A stretch of DNA of 64,000 nt, taken from the NCBI RefSeq assembly GCF_000820845.2, contig NZ_CBXV010000003.1, positions 1-64,000 on the forward strand, written 5' to 3'. A program made the position numbers and the translations under genes. Source of the DNA: Pyrinomonas methylaliphatogenes. Lineage in GTDB: Bacteria; Acidobacteriota; Blastocatellia; Pyrinomonadales; Pyrinomonadaceae. Shown here one piece after another: positions 45,213 through 54,655 of this stretch (position 1 is the first letter of the stretch; each line of letters starts with the position of its first letter). The notes beneath the pieces are model-generated. The model was not told the DNA's origin. It made no database searches and worked only from the letters and a program-made list of their open reading frames with translations.

Positions 45213-46494
45213 GACGGCCCACGCTTGCGACGTGTTGGTGATCGGTGGTGGACCAGCCGGATTGGCCGCCGCTTCCCATGCCGCACGCTGTGGGCGGCGG
45301 GTCATCATCGTCGATGATAATCCTCGTTGGGGCGGTCAAATTTGGCGCCGCGGATCTGGCGAAGATGAGTCTCCTCAAGCGACTTCGTTATTCGACGAAG
45401 TGCGGCGAGCGGGCGTGAAGTTCATCGGCGGCGCGCACGTCTTCAATCAGCTTCAAGATGGATCTTTATTGGCCGAAGCGGCGGACGGCGTTCATCGATT
45501 TAGCTATGAAAAGCTCATCCTTGCGACCGGGGCGCGCGAAAGGTTCCTGCCTTTCCCCGGTTGGACGTTACCCAACGTCATGGGCGCCGGCGGGTTACAA
45601 GCTCTGGTCAAATCCGGCCTCTCGATTCGGAGGAGAAGGGTCGTCGTCGCCGGCAGCGGGCCGCTTCTGCTCGCCGTCGCAGCGCACTTGCGGAAGCGCG
45701 GAGCGGAAGTCTTGCTCATCGCCGAACAAGCGCCGCGCGCGAGAGTTCTGCGCTTTGGCCTGCGCTTGATCGAGTGGCCGGAGAAGCTCCTTCATCTGAT
45801 GCGGTTGCAAAGATATCTGTTCAATGTTCCGTACCTGACCGGCTGCTGGCCCGTCATGGCACACGGCAGAAGGAAGCTCGAGCGCGTCACGCTGAAGAGG
45901 GGAGCGCGCCTTTGGGAGGTCGCGTGCGATTATTTGGCGTGCGGCTTTCATCTCGTGCCCAATGCGGAACTCGCTCAGTTGCTCGGTTGTGAAACGGTCG
46001 ATGGCGCCGTCTGGGTCGATGAGCTGCAGCGGACTTCGCGACCTGAGATCTATTGCGCTGGAGAGGCGACGGGCGTCGGCGGCGTCGAATTGGCCTTGAT
46101 CGAAGGGCAGATCGCCGGATGCGCAGCGGCGGGGCGCGAAGATGAAGCGCGGCGTCTTTTCGCCGCACGCCAACGCGCGCGCCGCTTCGCTTCGGCGCTC
46201 AACGCCGCTTTCGATCTGCGCGAAGAGTTAAGAGAGTTGGCGACCGAAGAGACGATCGTCTGCCGCTGCGAAGATGTCAGACTGGGCCAGTTGCGCGAGT
46301 TCGATTCGTGGCGCGCGGCGAAGCTACAGACGCGGTGTGGCATGGGGCCGTGTCAGGGGCGAGTGTGCGGAGCGGCGTTGGAGTTCTTGTTCGGCTGGCG
46401 GGTCACTTCGATCAGGCCGCCCTTGTTTCCGGTCCAGTTGCGGAATTTGGCCTACGATCCCTCTTCCGAAGCGGAGAGGGTCGAACGCGGTTAA
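45205..46494 (+). CDS. FAD/NAD(P)-oxidoreductase subunit with BFD-like 2Fe-2S domain
   Basis: 429 residues. VLVIGGGPAGLAAA binds FAD, VVVAGSGPLLLAVAAHL is a second nucleotide motif, and the C-terminal ~55 residues are a BFD-like domain (VCRCEDV...RCGMGPCQGRVC) with four cysteines. Same architecture as HcnB / opine-oxidase OoxA subunits. Together with the two preceding genes it forms the membrane-associated hydroxyproline dehydrogenase. The ATG at 45205 overlaps the previous stop; a longer frame from 45139 would run through that gene. Confidence 0.9.
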   Translation: MYETAHACDVLVIGGGPAGLAAASHAARCGRRVIIVDDNPRWGGQIWRRGSGEDESPQATSLFDEVRRAGVKFIGGAHVFNQLQDGSLLAEAADGVHRFSYEKLILATGARERFLPFPGWTLPNVMGAGGLQALVKSGLSIRRRRVVVAGSGPLLLAVAAHLRKRGAEVLLIAEQAPRARVLRFGLRLIEWPEKLLHLMRLQRYLFNVPYLTGCWPVMAHGRRKLERVTLKRGARLWEVACDYLACGFHLVPNAELAQLLGCETVDGAVWVDELQRTSRPEIYCAGEATGVGGVELALIEGQIAGCAAAGREDEARRLFAARQRARRFASALNAAFDLREELRELATEETIVCRCEDVRLGQLREFDSWRAAKLQTRCGMGPCQGRVCGAALEFLFGWRVTSIRPPLFPVQLRNLAYDPSSEAERVERG

Positions 46495-46545
46495 AGTTGT
46501 CGTTGAGAAATGCTCATTACGTCAATTGAGAGGTGAGGGTAGACG

Positions 46546-47454
46546 ATGAAGATCGAATGGCAGGGTGTGATGCCTGCGATGACGACATGCTTCGATGCGA
46601 ATTCGAAAGTCGATCTCGATTTCATGGCTCGCCATTGCCGCTGGTTGGTGGACAATGGATGCGCGGGCATCATCGCGCTCGGCTCTCTGGGCGAAGGCGC
46701 GACATTGGAGTTTGACGAGAAGCTCGCCATCTTAAAGGCTTGCGTCCGCGCCGTGGGCGATCGCGCCCCGGTCGTCGCCGGCGTCTCCGCGTTGAGCACG
46801 GCGGAGGCGGTCCGTTTAGCTAAAGCGGCAGCCGAGTGCGGTTGCCATGGGTTGATGGTTTTGCCGCCTTATGTTTACGCTTCGGGCGATTGGCGCGAGA
46901 TGAAGGCGCATGTGGCAGCCATCATCGAGGCGACGACGCTCCCTTGCATGTTGTACAACAATCCGATCGCTTACGGCACTGACTTTCTGCCAGAACAGAT
47001 TCGGGAGTTGGCCGAAGAGCATGAGAATCTGCAGGCGGTGAAGGAATCGAGCGCGGATGTGCGGCGCGTGACGGCTATTCGCGCGCTCGTCGGCGACCGT
47101 CTGCGAATCTTCGTTGGGGTTGATGATGTCATCGTCGAAGGAGTGAACGCGGGAGCCGTCGGTTGGGTCGCGGGGTTGGCCAACGCGCTGCCCAGAGAAT
47201 CTGTGGCGCTGTTCAACTACGCGAAGGATGGGGAGCGCGACAAAGCCTTTGAACTCTACCGCTGGTTCTTGCCGTTGTTGCGGATGGACACGGTTCCGAA
47301 ATTCGTCCAGCTGATCAAGCTGGTCCAGCAAGAGGTCGGAATGGGAAACGCGCGCGTGCGTCCGCCGCGATTGGAGCTCGTCGGCGAAGAATTGGCAGGC
47401 GCGCTGGCGACGATTCGCGCCGCGTTGGAGGCGCGACCTGCCGCTTTGCTCTGA
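46546..47454 (+). CDS. DapA-family lyase, probable pyrroline-4-hydroxy-2-carboxylate deaminase
   Basis: 302 residues. (beta/alpha)8 barrel of the dihydrodipicolinate-synthase family with the Schiff-base lysine in LQAVKESSAD (~166), GSLGEGATL for carboxylate binding and YNNPIAYG with the catalytic Tyr. In the hydroxyproline pathway such an enzyme deaminates and dehydrates the pyrroline to alpha-ketoglutarate semialdehyde. Function assigned by operon context; family alone would also allow other 2-keto acid lyases. Confidence 0.87.
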   Translation: MKIEWQGVMPAMTTCFDANSKVDLDFMARHCRWLVDNGCAGIIALGSLGEGATLEFDEKLAILKACVRAVGDRAPVVAGVSALSTAEAVRLAKAAAECGCHGLMVLPPYVYASGDWREMKAHVAAIIEATTLPCMLYNNPIAYGTDFLPEQIRELAEEHENLQAVKESSADVRRVTAIRALVGDRLRIFVGVDDVIVEGVNAGAVGWVAGLANALPRESVALFNYAKDGERDKAFELYRWFLPLLRMDTVPKFVQLIKLVQQEVGMGNARVRPPRLELVGEELAGALATIRAALEARPAALL

Positions 47455-47491
47455 TGCGCGCCGAATGCAGGGTTTCGGGAGGTGAAACGAG

Positions 47492-49084
47492 ATGGAGCTG
47501 CGGGGAAGATCGCTCATCGGATCTCGCGATGGGGAAGCGGGCGGTGAACGGTTTCAAGCGATCGATCCTGCTTCCGGCGAGAGGTTGGTTCCGGTCTATT
47601 ACTCGGCGAGCGCCGATGAGGTGGATGAGGCAGCCCGTTTAGCGGACGAAGCCTTCTCCTCTTACGAACGCACATCGGGTCAAGAGCGCGCTCGCTTTCT
47701 GCGGTTGATCGCCGAGCGGATTGAAGCATTGGGCGAAGCGCTCATCACACGCGCCGCGCGCGAAACGGGGTTGGATGAGAATCGTCTCAGGAACGAGAGG
47801 GCGCGCACATGCAACCAGCTTCGCCTGTTCGCTGCTCTTATCGAAGAGGGTTCATGGGTCGATGCGCGCATAGATCGTGGCGACCCGCGACGCGAGCCCG
47901 TGCCGAAGCCTGACGTTCGTTCCATGCTTCGCCCGCTCGGTCCAGTAGTCGTCTTCGGCGCGAGCAACTTCCCGCTCGCTTTTTCGGTCGCAGGAGGCGA
48001 TACGGCATCCGCCTTGGCCGCAGGCAATCCGGTCATCGTCAAAGCGCATCCGGCCCATCCCGGAACCTCTGAATTGGTGGGCCGCGCTGTACGCGATGCC
48101 GTCCGCCAGTCGAATCTCCACGAAGGCGTCTTCTCGCTTCTCTATGATGCTGGTAACGAAGTTGGCCTGGCGTTGGTCACGCATCCTTTGATCAAAGCGG
48201 GTGCTTTTACAGGTTCGCGCGCCGCCGGGCTCGCATTGATGCGGGCCGCTTCGGCACGTCCTGTGCCGATCCCTTTCTATGCCGAGATGAGCAGCGTGAA
48301 TCCGTTCTTCATCTTACCGGAAGCTTTGCGCGAGCGTGGCGAAAGGATCGCGCAAGGCTTGCACGCCTCAGTGACTTTAGGGGCTGGTCAATTTTGCACC
48401 AAGCCGGGACTCATCTTCCTTGAGGAAGGCGAAGATGCTGAACGGTTCATTGAACTGTTCCGCGAATTGATGAGCAGCACCGCTGATTTCGTTCTACTTA
48501 CGCCGCGCATCCGCGCGATGTATGATCAGGCGATCGCCGCACGTCTGCAAAAGCGCGGGGTAGATGTGCTTGTCGGTCATCCTGCGCCCTCCGATCGTAG
48601 CGGCTGTCATGCGTGCCCGGCCCTTTTTCGCACCGATGCCGCGACGTTTTTGACCGATCCGGAGTTGGCTCATGAGGTCTTTGGTCCCGCGGCGTTGATC
48701 ATCACTTACACGCATCGTTCGCAGTTGATGGAGGTCGCGCGTTCACTCGAAGGGCAGTTGACGGCGACGGTTCATGCGACCGAAAACGAGCTGAGTGAAT
48801 ATCGCGAGCTATTGTTTGCTCTCGAAGAGAGAGCTGGACGGTTGATCTTCAACGGTTTCCCGACGGGCGTCGAAGTGTGCCATGCGATGGTCCATGGAGG
48901 GCCGTTCCCGGCGACTTCCGATGGTCGTTCGACCTCCGTCGGAACGCGCGCCATCCTTCGCTTCACGCGCCCGGTCTCTTTCCAGAATTTCCCATCCATG
49001 GCGCTGCCGCCTGAGTTACAGGATGGAAATCCGCTCGGCATCTGGCGGATGGTGGATGGCGTGTTGACGAAAGATCCATGCTGA
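47492..49084 (+). CDS. Alpha-ketoglutaric semialdehyde dehydrogenase
   Basis: 530 residues, the length typical of this ALDH branch. It oxidises the semialdehyde to alpha-ketoglutarate with NAD(P), feeding the TCA cycle. GPVVVFGASNFPLAFSVAGG and FTGSRAAG are cofactor motifs, the catalytic Cys is in GAGQFCTKPG (~302), and the general-base Glu in YAEMSSVNP. The divergent NFPLAFSVAGGDT form is shared with KGSA dehydrogenases. It ends the hydroxyproline operon. Confidence 0.92.
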   Translation: MELRGRSLIGSRDGEAGGERFQAIDPASGERLVPVYYSASADEVDEAARLADEAFSSYERTSGQERARFLRLIAERIEALGEALITRAARETGLDENRLRNERARTCNQLRLFAALIEEGSWVDARIDRGDPRREPVPKPDVRSMLRPLGPVVVFGASNFPLAFSVAGGDTASALAAGNPVIVKAHPAHPGTSELVGRAVRDAVRQSNLHEGVFSLLYDAGNEVGLALVTHPLIKAGAFTGSRAAGLALMRAASARPVPIPFYAEMSSVNPFFILPEALRERGERIAQGLHASVTLGAGQFCTKPGLIFLEEGEDAERFIELFRELMSSTADFVLLTPRIRAMYDQAIAARLQKRGVDVLVGHPAPSDRSGCHACPALFRTDAATFLTDPELAHEVFGPAALIITYTHRSQLMEVARSLEGQLTATVHATENELSEYRELLFALEERAGRLIFNGFPTGVEVCHAMVHGGPFPATSDGRSTSVGTRAILRFTRPVSFQNFPSMALPPELQDGNPLGIWRMVDGVLTKDPC

Positions 49085-49180
49085 TCGAATTCGATCGAAC
49101 CGACGAATAGCTGAGCGCGTCTCTGCCGTTCTTCGAGCGCGCTAAGAAGCTTGCGGCGTTCTTTGAGCGCGAGGCTCGTC

Positions 49181-49213
49181 CGGGTGGAGGACACGGCATG
49201 AGTTCTCCACCCG
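49181..49213 (+). terminator. Hairpin after the hydroxyproline operon
   Basis: Perfect 9-bp stem CGGGTGGAG / CTCCACCCG with a 15-nt loop in the gap before the peptidase gene. It is followed by TGCTTTATCG, not a real U-run, so termination is possible but not certain. Confidence 0.4.
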
Positions 49214-49298
49214 TGCTTTATCGATTGGGCCGGCACGGTCGACGTGCGTTGGATGATCTCTTCGCGTCAACCTATCCCATGTCTTTAAGGAGGCGTCT

Positions 49299-51626
49299 AT
49301 GAACGACTACCGCAGGGCAGCGTTCGTGCTCTTCTGGATCTATCTTTCGCTGCTTCCCGTGTACGCGCAAGGGACATTGGCCGATTATGAACGAGCTTTC
49401 GGCCTGCGCGAGAAATTCGAGAAGCTGGCTTATAACATCCCCGGAAGGATCAACTGGATCGGGAAGACCCATCGCTTCTGGTACAGGAGATCGGTCAAGG
49501 GCGGACATGAGTTCGTGTTGTTCGATGCCGAAAGGCTCGCCAAGCGGCCCGCGTTCGATCACGAACGACTGGCGGCGGCGCTCTCGTCCGCGGCGGGCAA
49601 GGAGTATAAAGCGCTTGAGCTGCCGTTTACGACGATCGAATTTGTTGACGATGAGCGTGCGATCGAAGTCGCGTTCGATGATGCGCGGTGGAAGTGCGAT
49701 TTGACGAGTTACGTGTGCAGCAAGATCGGGCCGGTCGAACGTCGCCGCGCGGAGTGGCCGCCGCGCTGGCGCGAGCCACAGGCGATGAGCAGCGAAGCGA
49801 AACGATCGCCCGACGGGAAATGGGAAGCGTTCATCAAAAACTACAATCTCTATCTTCGTTCTGCGGACAAGAAAGAGGAATTTGCGCTCAGTTCCGACGG
49901 TTCCGAAGGGAACTATTATGACTTCTCTTCGATCAGTTGGTCGCCCGATTCGAAAAAGCTCGCCGTTTATCGCGTGCGCCCCGGATATCGCCGCCAGGTC
50001 CATTACATCGAATCTTCGCCGTCGGACCAGCTTCAACCGAAACATTTCACGATCGATTATGCCAAACCAGGAGATGTGCTCAACCTTGAACAACCGGTCC
50101 TCTTCCACGTCGAGACGCGAAGGCAGATCAACATCGAAAACGGCCTCTTCCCAAACCCATACGACATGTCGCCGTTGGTCTGGCGAAAAGACGGTCGCGC
50201 CTTCACGTTCGAATACAACCAGCGCGGGCATCAAGTCTATCGCGTGATAGAAGTCGATGGTGAGACGGGAAGCGCGCGCCCTCTCATCGACGAAGTGAGC
50301 AAAACTTTCTTCTGTTATTCCAGCAAGAAGTACCGTTACGACGTCAACGATGGCGAGGAGATCATCTGGATGTCGGAGCGCGATGGTTGGAACCACCTGT
50401 ACTTGTATGACGGTCGGACCGGCAAGGTGAAGAATCAGATCACCAAGGGCAACTGGGTCGTGCGCGGAGTCGAAAAGGTGGATGAGAAGAATCGCGTCAT
50501 CTGGTTCAGGGCAAGCGGCATGTATCCGGGCAAGGACCCGTACTTCGTGCACTACTACAAGATCAACTTCGATGGCACGGGGTTGACGCCCTTAACTGAA
50601 GCAGACGCCAATCACACGGTCAGTTTCTCGCCCGACATGGAATACTACGTCGATACATGGTCGCGCGTGGACCAGCCGCCGGTCGTCGAATTGCGTCGCA
50701 CGGCAGACCGGAAAATATTGGCTGAAGTCGAACGCGGCGACATTTCGGATCTGATCAAAGCCGGTTGGCGTGCGCCCGAATCGTTCATGGCTTTGGGGCG
50801 CGATGGCAAGACCGATATCTGGGGAGTCATCTTCCGCCCGACCAATTTCGATCCGACGAAGAGATATCCGGTCATCGAGTATATCTACGCCGGACCGCAA
50901 GATTCATTCGTTCCGAAATCGTTCAGTCCTTACTACCAGATGCAAGCGCAAGCCGAACTCGGCTTCATCGTCGTGCAGATCGATGGGATGGGGACTTCCA
51001 ACCGGTCAAAAGCCTTCCATGACGTCTGCTGGAAGAATCTCAAGGATGCCGGTTTCCCCGATCGCATCTTGTGGCACAAAGCGGTCGCGGCGAAATATCC
51101 GTACTACGACATCAGCCGCGGCGTCGGGATATACGGCCATTCGGCTGGCGGACAGAATGCCTTGGCGGCGCTCCTCTTCCATCCCGAATTTTACAAGGTC
51201 GCCGTCGCTTCGGGCGGATGTCACGATAACCGCATGGACAAGATCTGGTGGAACGAGCAGTGGATGGGTTGGCCGCTCGGGCCTGAATATGCCGCCTCAT
51301 CTAACGTCGAGAATGCTTACAGACTGCAGGGCAAGCTTTTGCTCGTCGTCGGCGAGTTGGATACCAACGTCGATCCATCTTCGACAATGCAGGTTGTCAA
51401 CGCCTTGATCAAGGCCAACAAGACTTTCGATCTGCTGGTCCTACCGGGCCAGGGCCATACTCCCGGCGGAGACTACGGCGAAAGGAAACGGTTCGATTTC
51501 TTCGTTCACAACCTGCTGGGAGTCGAACCGCCCGATTGGAACAAGATCGAACTCAAACGAAACGCGACTGTCGCGCGCGCGGATGGAGATCTCGAAATGA
51601 ATGCCAGCGAAGATTTAGGCCAATGA
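49299..51626 (+). CDS. Secreted S9 prolyl oligopeptidase / dipeptidyl peptidase IV-like
   Basis: 775 residues. Signal peptide ([16 protein letters not shown]), beta-propeller N-terminal domain of DPP-IV type ([29 protein letters not shown]) and alpha/beta-hydrolase C-terminus with Ser in YGHSAGG (~615), Asp near 690 and His in GQGHTPGG (~720). Such enzymes clip dipeptides after proline (or similar) from exported peptides. Directly behind the hydroxyproline operon, it could supply Pro/Hyp-containing dipeptides; that is inference. AAGGAGG stands 8 nt before the ATG. Confidence 0.9.
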   Translation: MNDYRRAAFVLFWIYLSLLPVYAQGTLADYERAFGLREKFEKLAYNIPGRINWIGKTHRFWYRRSVKGGHEFVLFDAERLAKRPAFDHERLAAALSSAAGKEYKALELPFTTIEFVDDERAIEVAFDDARWKCDLTSYVCSKIGPVERRRAEWPPRWREPQAMSSEAKRSPDGKWEAFIKNYNLYLRSADKKEEFALSSDGSEGNYYDFSSISWSPDSKKLAVYRVRPGYRRQVHYIESSPSDQLQPKHFTIDYAKPGDVLNLEQPVLFHVETRRQINIENGLFPNPYDMSPLVWRKDGRAFTFEYNQRGHQVYRVIEVDGETGSARPLIDEVSKTFFCYSSKKYRYDVNDGEEIIWMSERDGWNHLYLYDGRTGKVKNQITKGNWVVRGVEKVDEKNRVIWFRASGMYPGKDPYFVHYYKINFDGTGLTPLTEADANHTVSFSPDMEYYVDTWSRVDQPPVVELRRTADRKILAEVERGDISDLIKAGWRAPESFMALGRDGKTDIWGVIFRPTNFDPTKRYPVIEYIYAGPQDSFVPKSFSPYYQMQAQAELGFIVVQIDGMGTSNRSKAFHDVCWKNLKDAGFPDRILWHKAVAAKYPYYDISRGVGIYGHSAGGQNALAALLFHPEFYKVAVASGGCHDNRMDKIWWNEQWMGWPLGPEYAASSNVENAYRLQGKLLLVVGELDTNVDPSSTMQVVNALIKANKTFDLLVLPGQGHTPGGDYGERKRFDFFVHNLLGVEPPDWNKIELKRNATVARADGDLEMNASEDLGQ

Positions 51627-51639
51627 GGAGGTGAGCAGC

Positions 51640-54408
51640 GTGTCGAACCATCATCAAGCATCTTTGTGGATCAGAACGAGCGTCGGTTGCCTTCTGCTTC
51701 TACTGTGCCATTCCCTGTTCGCTTCGAGCCTGGCACAGCAACGCGGGCCGAGCGGGCCGCCGACTCTCGGCTTAGAGCAAGGGTTCATCGAATTCGAAAC
51801 GCCGGACTTCAGGCTGAAGCTCGTGCGCGCTTCGCAGACAGTCGCCGCGTTGCAGCCGAAGGGGGCGGGCGATTTCGATTTCACGCCGGCAGACAGGCTC
51901 ACCCTGCGCGCGCGTGACGGTTTCTATCACTTGGGCGATCTGATCTTTCGTGTGCGGGTAGAAGGGCAATCTTCTTGGCAGGATTATTCGACGGCGGCGG
52001 CGCGCAAGCCGGTGCGTCAATTGCCGGTCTCTGGACCAGCGCTTGCCGCGGCTGATCTGGAACCGACCCTGCCGCCGGATTCTCCATTGCAGATCACGCG
52101 AACCTGGGCGCTCGATGGCGGGAGGCTCGTCCTGCGTTTTGCGATCAGGAACCGGCGCGACGTGCCGGTCGAAATCGGCGCGCTCGGCATCCCTTTGGTC
52201 TTCAATAACATCCTCACCAATCGGACGCTTGAACAAGCGCATGAGGTCTGTTCCTTCTCCGATCCATACATCGGTCGTGATGGCGGTTACTTGCAAGTGA
52301 CGCGCTTGAACGGTCGCGGTCCGGCGCTCATCGTCGTGCCCGATGGACGCACGCCGTTTGAAGCGTATATGCCGCTCAGCGAACCCATGCGGCCCAGTCA
52401 AACGTTCGAAGGGATGTTCGCCTGGATGGTCCACAGTCGTGCCTATGCGGAGAACGAATGGCGCTCGGCTGAGCCGTGGAACCCGCCGACGAGCCGGACG
52501 CTCGCGCCGGGCGAAACGGTAAGCTACGGCCTGAGGTTTCTTCTCGCCGACGAGATTCGCTCGATCGAAAACAGTTTGATCGCTCACGGGCGACCGGTCG
52601 CCGTCGGCGTTCCCGGCTACATTCTGCCGATGGATTTGGAAGGGCGCCTCTTCTTGCGTTACGCGGGACACAAGGTCAAGCGCGTGAGGGTTGAACCGCA
52701 AGGCGCGATCGCGATCGCCGAAGAGAGACCGCGCAACGGTTGGCTCGCCTACAGCTTGCGCGGCAAGACTTGGGGACGCGCGCGCTTGACGATCTCTTAT
52801 GATGATGGTCTAGAACAATCGGTCCATTACTACGTGATCAAGCCGGCTGCGCAGGCGGTCGCCGATCTCGGTCGTTTCTTGATGACGCGACAATGGTTCG
52901 ACGATCCCAACGATCCATTTCGTCGCAGTCCATCGGTGATGAGCTATGACCGCGAAGCCAACAAGATCATCGCGCAGGAGAGTCGCGTCTGGATCGCCGG
53001 CTTAAGCGATGAAGGTGGCGCCGGATCGTGGCTCGCGGCGGCGATGAAGCAGCTCGCACAGCCTGACGAAGAGGAGATCAGAAAATACGAGCGGTTCATC
53101 GATCAGGTTTTGTGGGGCGGTATTCAGTACAAAGATGGGCCGAACAAGTACGGCGTGCGTAAAAGCCTATTCTTCTACGCGCCGCAAGAGATGGCCGGAT
53201 TCAAATACGACCCATCGTTTAACTGGTCCACGTGGACCAGTTGGAAACGAGCCGAAGCCGAATCGATCGGACGCGCCTACAACTATCCACACGTCGTCGC
53301 GGCGTACTGGGCCTTCTATCGCTTGGCGCGGAACCAGCGCGGGCTTGTGACGAATCATCCGTGGGAATGGTATCTCGAGCAGGCATATCAGACGGCCAGA
53401 TTCTTGACCGAGCGCGATGCACGCGGGCGTTATCGAGTCGGCTACGTCGACAAAGGGTTGATGGAAGGGACGATCTTCGTCCTCCTGCTTGAGGATCTGA
53501 AACGCGAAGGGTGGAACGAGAAGGCCCGCGATCTCGAAACGCGAATGAAAGAGCGCGCCGATCGCTGGCGGCAAGAGGCCTATCCGTTCGGCAGCGAGAT
53601 GGCGTGGGATTCGACCGGACAGGAAGAGGTCTATGCGTGGTGCAAATATTTCGGCTACGACGATAAGGCGGAAATCGCGCTCGCTTCGATCATCGGCTAC
53701 ATGCCGACCATCCCGCATTGGGGGTATAACGGCAACGCTCGTCGTTATTGGGACTTTCTCTACGCCGGTAAGTTGCGGCGTATCGAGCGGCAGCTTCATC
53801 ATTATGGGTCGGGCTTGAATGCGATTCCGGTCCTCGCGCACTACCGCGAGCATCCGGATGACTACTATCTTCTTCGCATCGGGTATGGCGGCGCGCTCGG
53901 CGCTCTTTCCAACATAGATCAAGAAGGATTCGCCTCAGCGGCTTTCCATTCTTACCCGACGACTCTTCGCTGGGATGCATACAGCGGCGATTATGGGCCG
54001 AACTTCTTCGGTCACGTCATCAACGCAGCGACTTACATCGTCAATCATCCTGAGTTGGGCTGGCTATCCTTTGGCGGGAATCTCAAATTGTCGGGCGATT
54101 GGGTGACGGTCGAGCCGCGCGACTCCATGCGGCAGCGCATCTATATTGCGCCGCTCGGATTATGGTTGACGCTCGATGCTGGCTCGTTCGAGAGCGTGGC
54201 AATTAACGTTCGCACTCGAGCGGTGCGCATCCGCTTATCGGGCGCGACCCGCTATGTCTCTCGGGCTCTTCTGCGCGTAGAGCAACCGGCGAAAGTCCAA
54301 GGCGTCGGCGCATATCGCGCGCGCCAACGCTTCGCTTCGGAGCGCGGCGCATATGCGATCCCGCTCGGACCCAGCGTAACGCAAGTTGAGCTAGTCGAAG
54401 GGCGCTAA
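51640..54408 (+). CDS. Large secreted protein, possible polysaccharide-degrading enzyme (DUF5695-like)
   Basis: 922 residues. Signal peptide (LLLLCHSLFASSLAQQ), a beta-rich N-terminal half (~30-430) and a helical, Trp/Tyr-rich C-terminal half (~440-850; WEWYLEQAYQTARFL, EVYAWCKYFGYDDKAEIALASI) that has the look of an (alpha/alpha)6 toroid, as in many lyases and hydrolases. It may belong to DUF5695; I am not certain. I start at GTG 51640, because GAGGAGGTGA lies 5 nt before it, rather than the GTG at 51631 that is inside that site. The next gene is a GH28 pectinase. Confidence 0.65.
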   Translation: MSNHHQASLWIRTSVGCLLLLLCHSLFASSLAQQRGPSGPPTLGLEQGFIEFETPDFRLKLVRASQTVAALQPKGAGDFDFTPADRLTLRARDGFYHLGDLIFRVRVEGQSSWQDYSTAAARKPVRQLPVSGPALAAADLEPTLPPDSPLQITRTWALDGGRLVLRFAIRNRRDVPVEIGALGIPLVFNNILTNRTLEQAHEVCSFSDPYIGRDGGYLQVTRLNGRGPALIVVPDGRTPFEAYMPLSEPMRPSQTFEGMFAWMVHSRAYAENEWRSAEPWNPPTSRTLAPGETVSYGLRFLLADEIRSIENSLIAHGRPVAVGVPGYILPMDLEGRLFLRYAGHKVKRVRVEPQGAIAIAEERPRNGWLAYSLRGKTWGRARLTISYDDGLEQSVHYYVIKPAAQAVADLGRFLMTRQWFDDPNDPFRRSPSVMSYDREANKIIAQESRVWIAGLSDEGGAGSWLAAAMKQLAQPDEEEIRKYERFIDQVLWGGIQYKDGPNKYGVRKSLFFYAPQEMAGFKYDPSFNWSTWTSWKRAEAESIGRAYNYPHVVAAYWAFYRLARNQRGLVTNHPWEWYLEQAYQTARFLTERDARGRYRVGYVDKGLMEGTIFVLLLEDLKREGWNEKARDLETRMKERADRWRQEAYPFGSEMAWDSTGQEEVYAWCKYFGYDDKAEIALASIIGYMPTIPHWGYNGNARRYWDFLYAGKLRRIERQLHHYGSGLNAIPVLAHYREHPDDYYLLRIGYGGALGALSNIDQEGFASAAFHSYPTTLRWDAYSGDYGPNFFGHVINAATYIVNHPELGWLSFGGNLKLSGDWVTVEPRDSMRQRIYIAPLGLWLTLDAGSFESVAINVRTRAVRIRLSGATRYVSRALLRVEQPAKVQGVGAYRARQRFASERGAYAIPLGPSVTQVELVEGR

Positions 54409-54592
54409 GTTCGAAGGCTGCGAGATGGTTAGGGGGCAATAGGTGTGATGCGGGATGGCGTACTAACCTAAAAAAATCGCGAACATCGAAGTCGCTCATC
54501 TTCCGTCGGACGGTCCCATGTCGCTGAGAATCCAGCCCGCTATGAGCGCGGCGGTTGACGAGGTGGCTTTAGCGTCGTTAAAGTGTTCGATC

Positions 54593-54606
54593 TGTTACCG
54601 CTAACA
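54593..54606. promoter_or_regulatory. LacI-type palindrome upstream of the pectinase gene
   Basis: TGTTACCGCTAACA, 6 of 7 positions symmetric, 50 bp before the GH28 ATG. LacI/GntR-type repressors use operators of this form. No LacI gene is in the window, so the regulator would be encoded elsewhere. Confidence 0.45.
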
Positions 54607-54655
54607 AGCGGGATGCGATCTGCGTTCCGGCGATTGCTCAGTCAGGAGGAGAGGG

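Noticed and set aside
49272-50552. 426-codon open frame opposite the S9 peptidase
   Set aside because: Antisense to the propeller and hydrolase motifs, which clearly mark the true strand.
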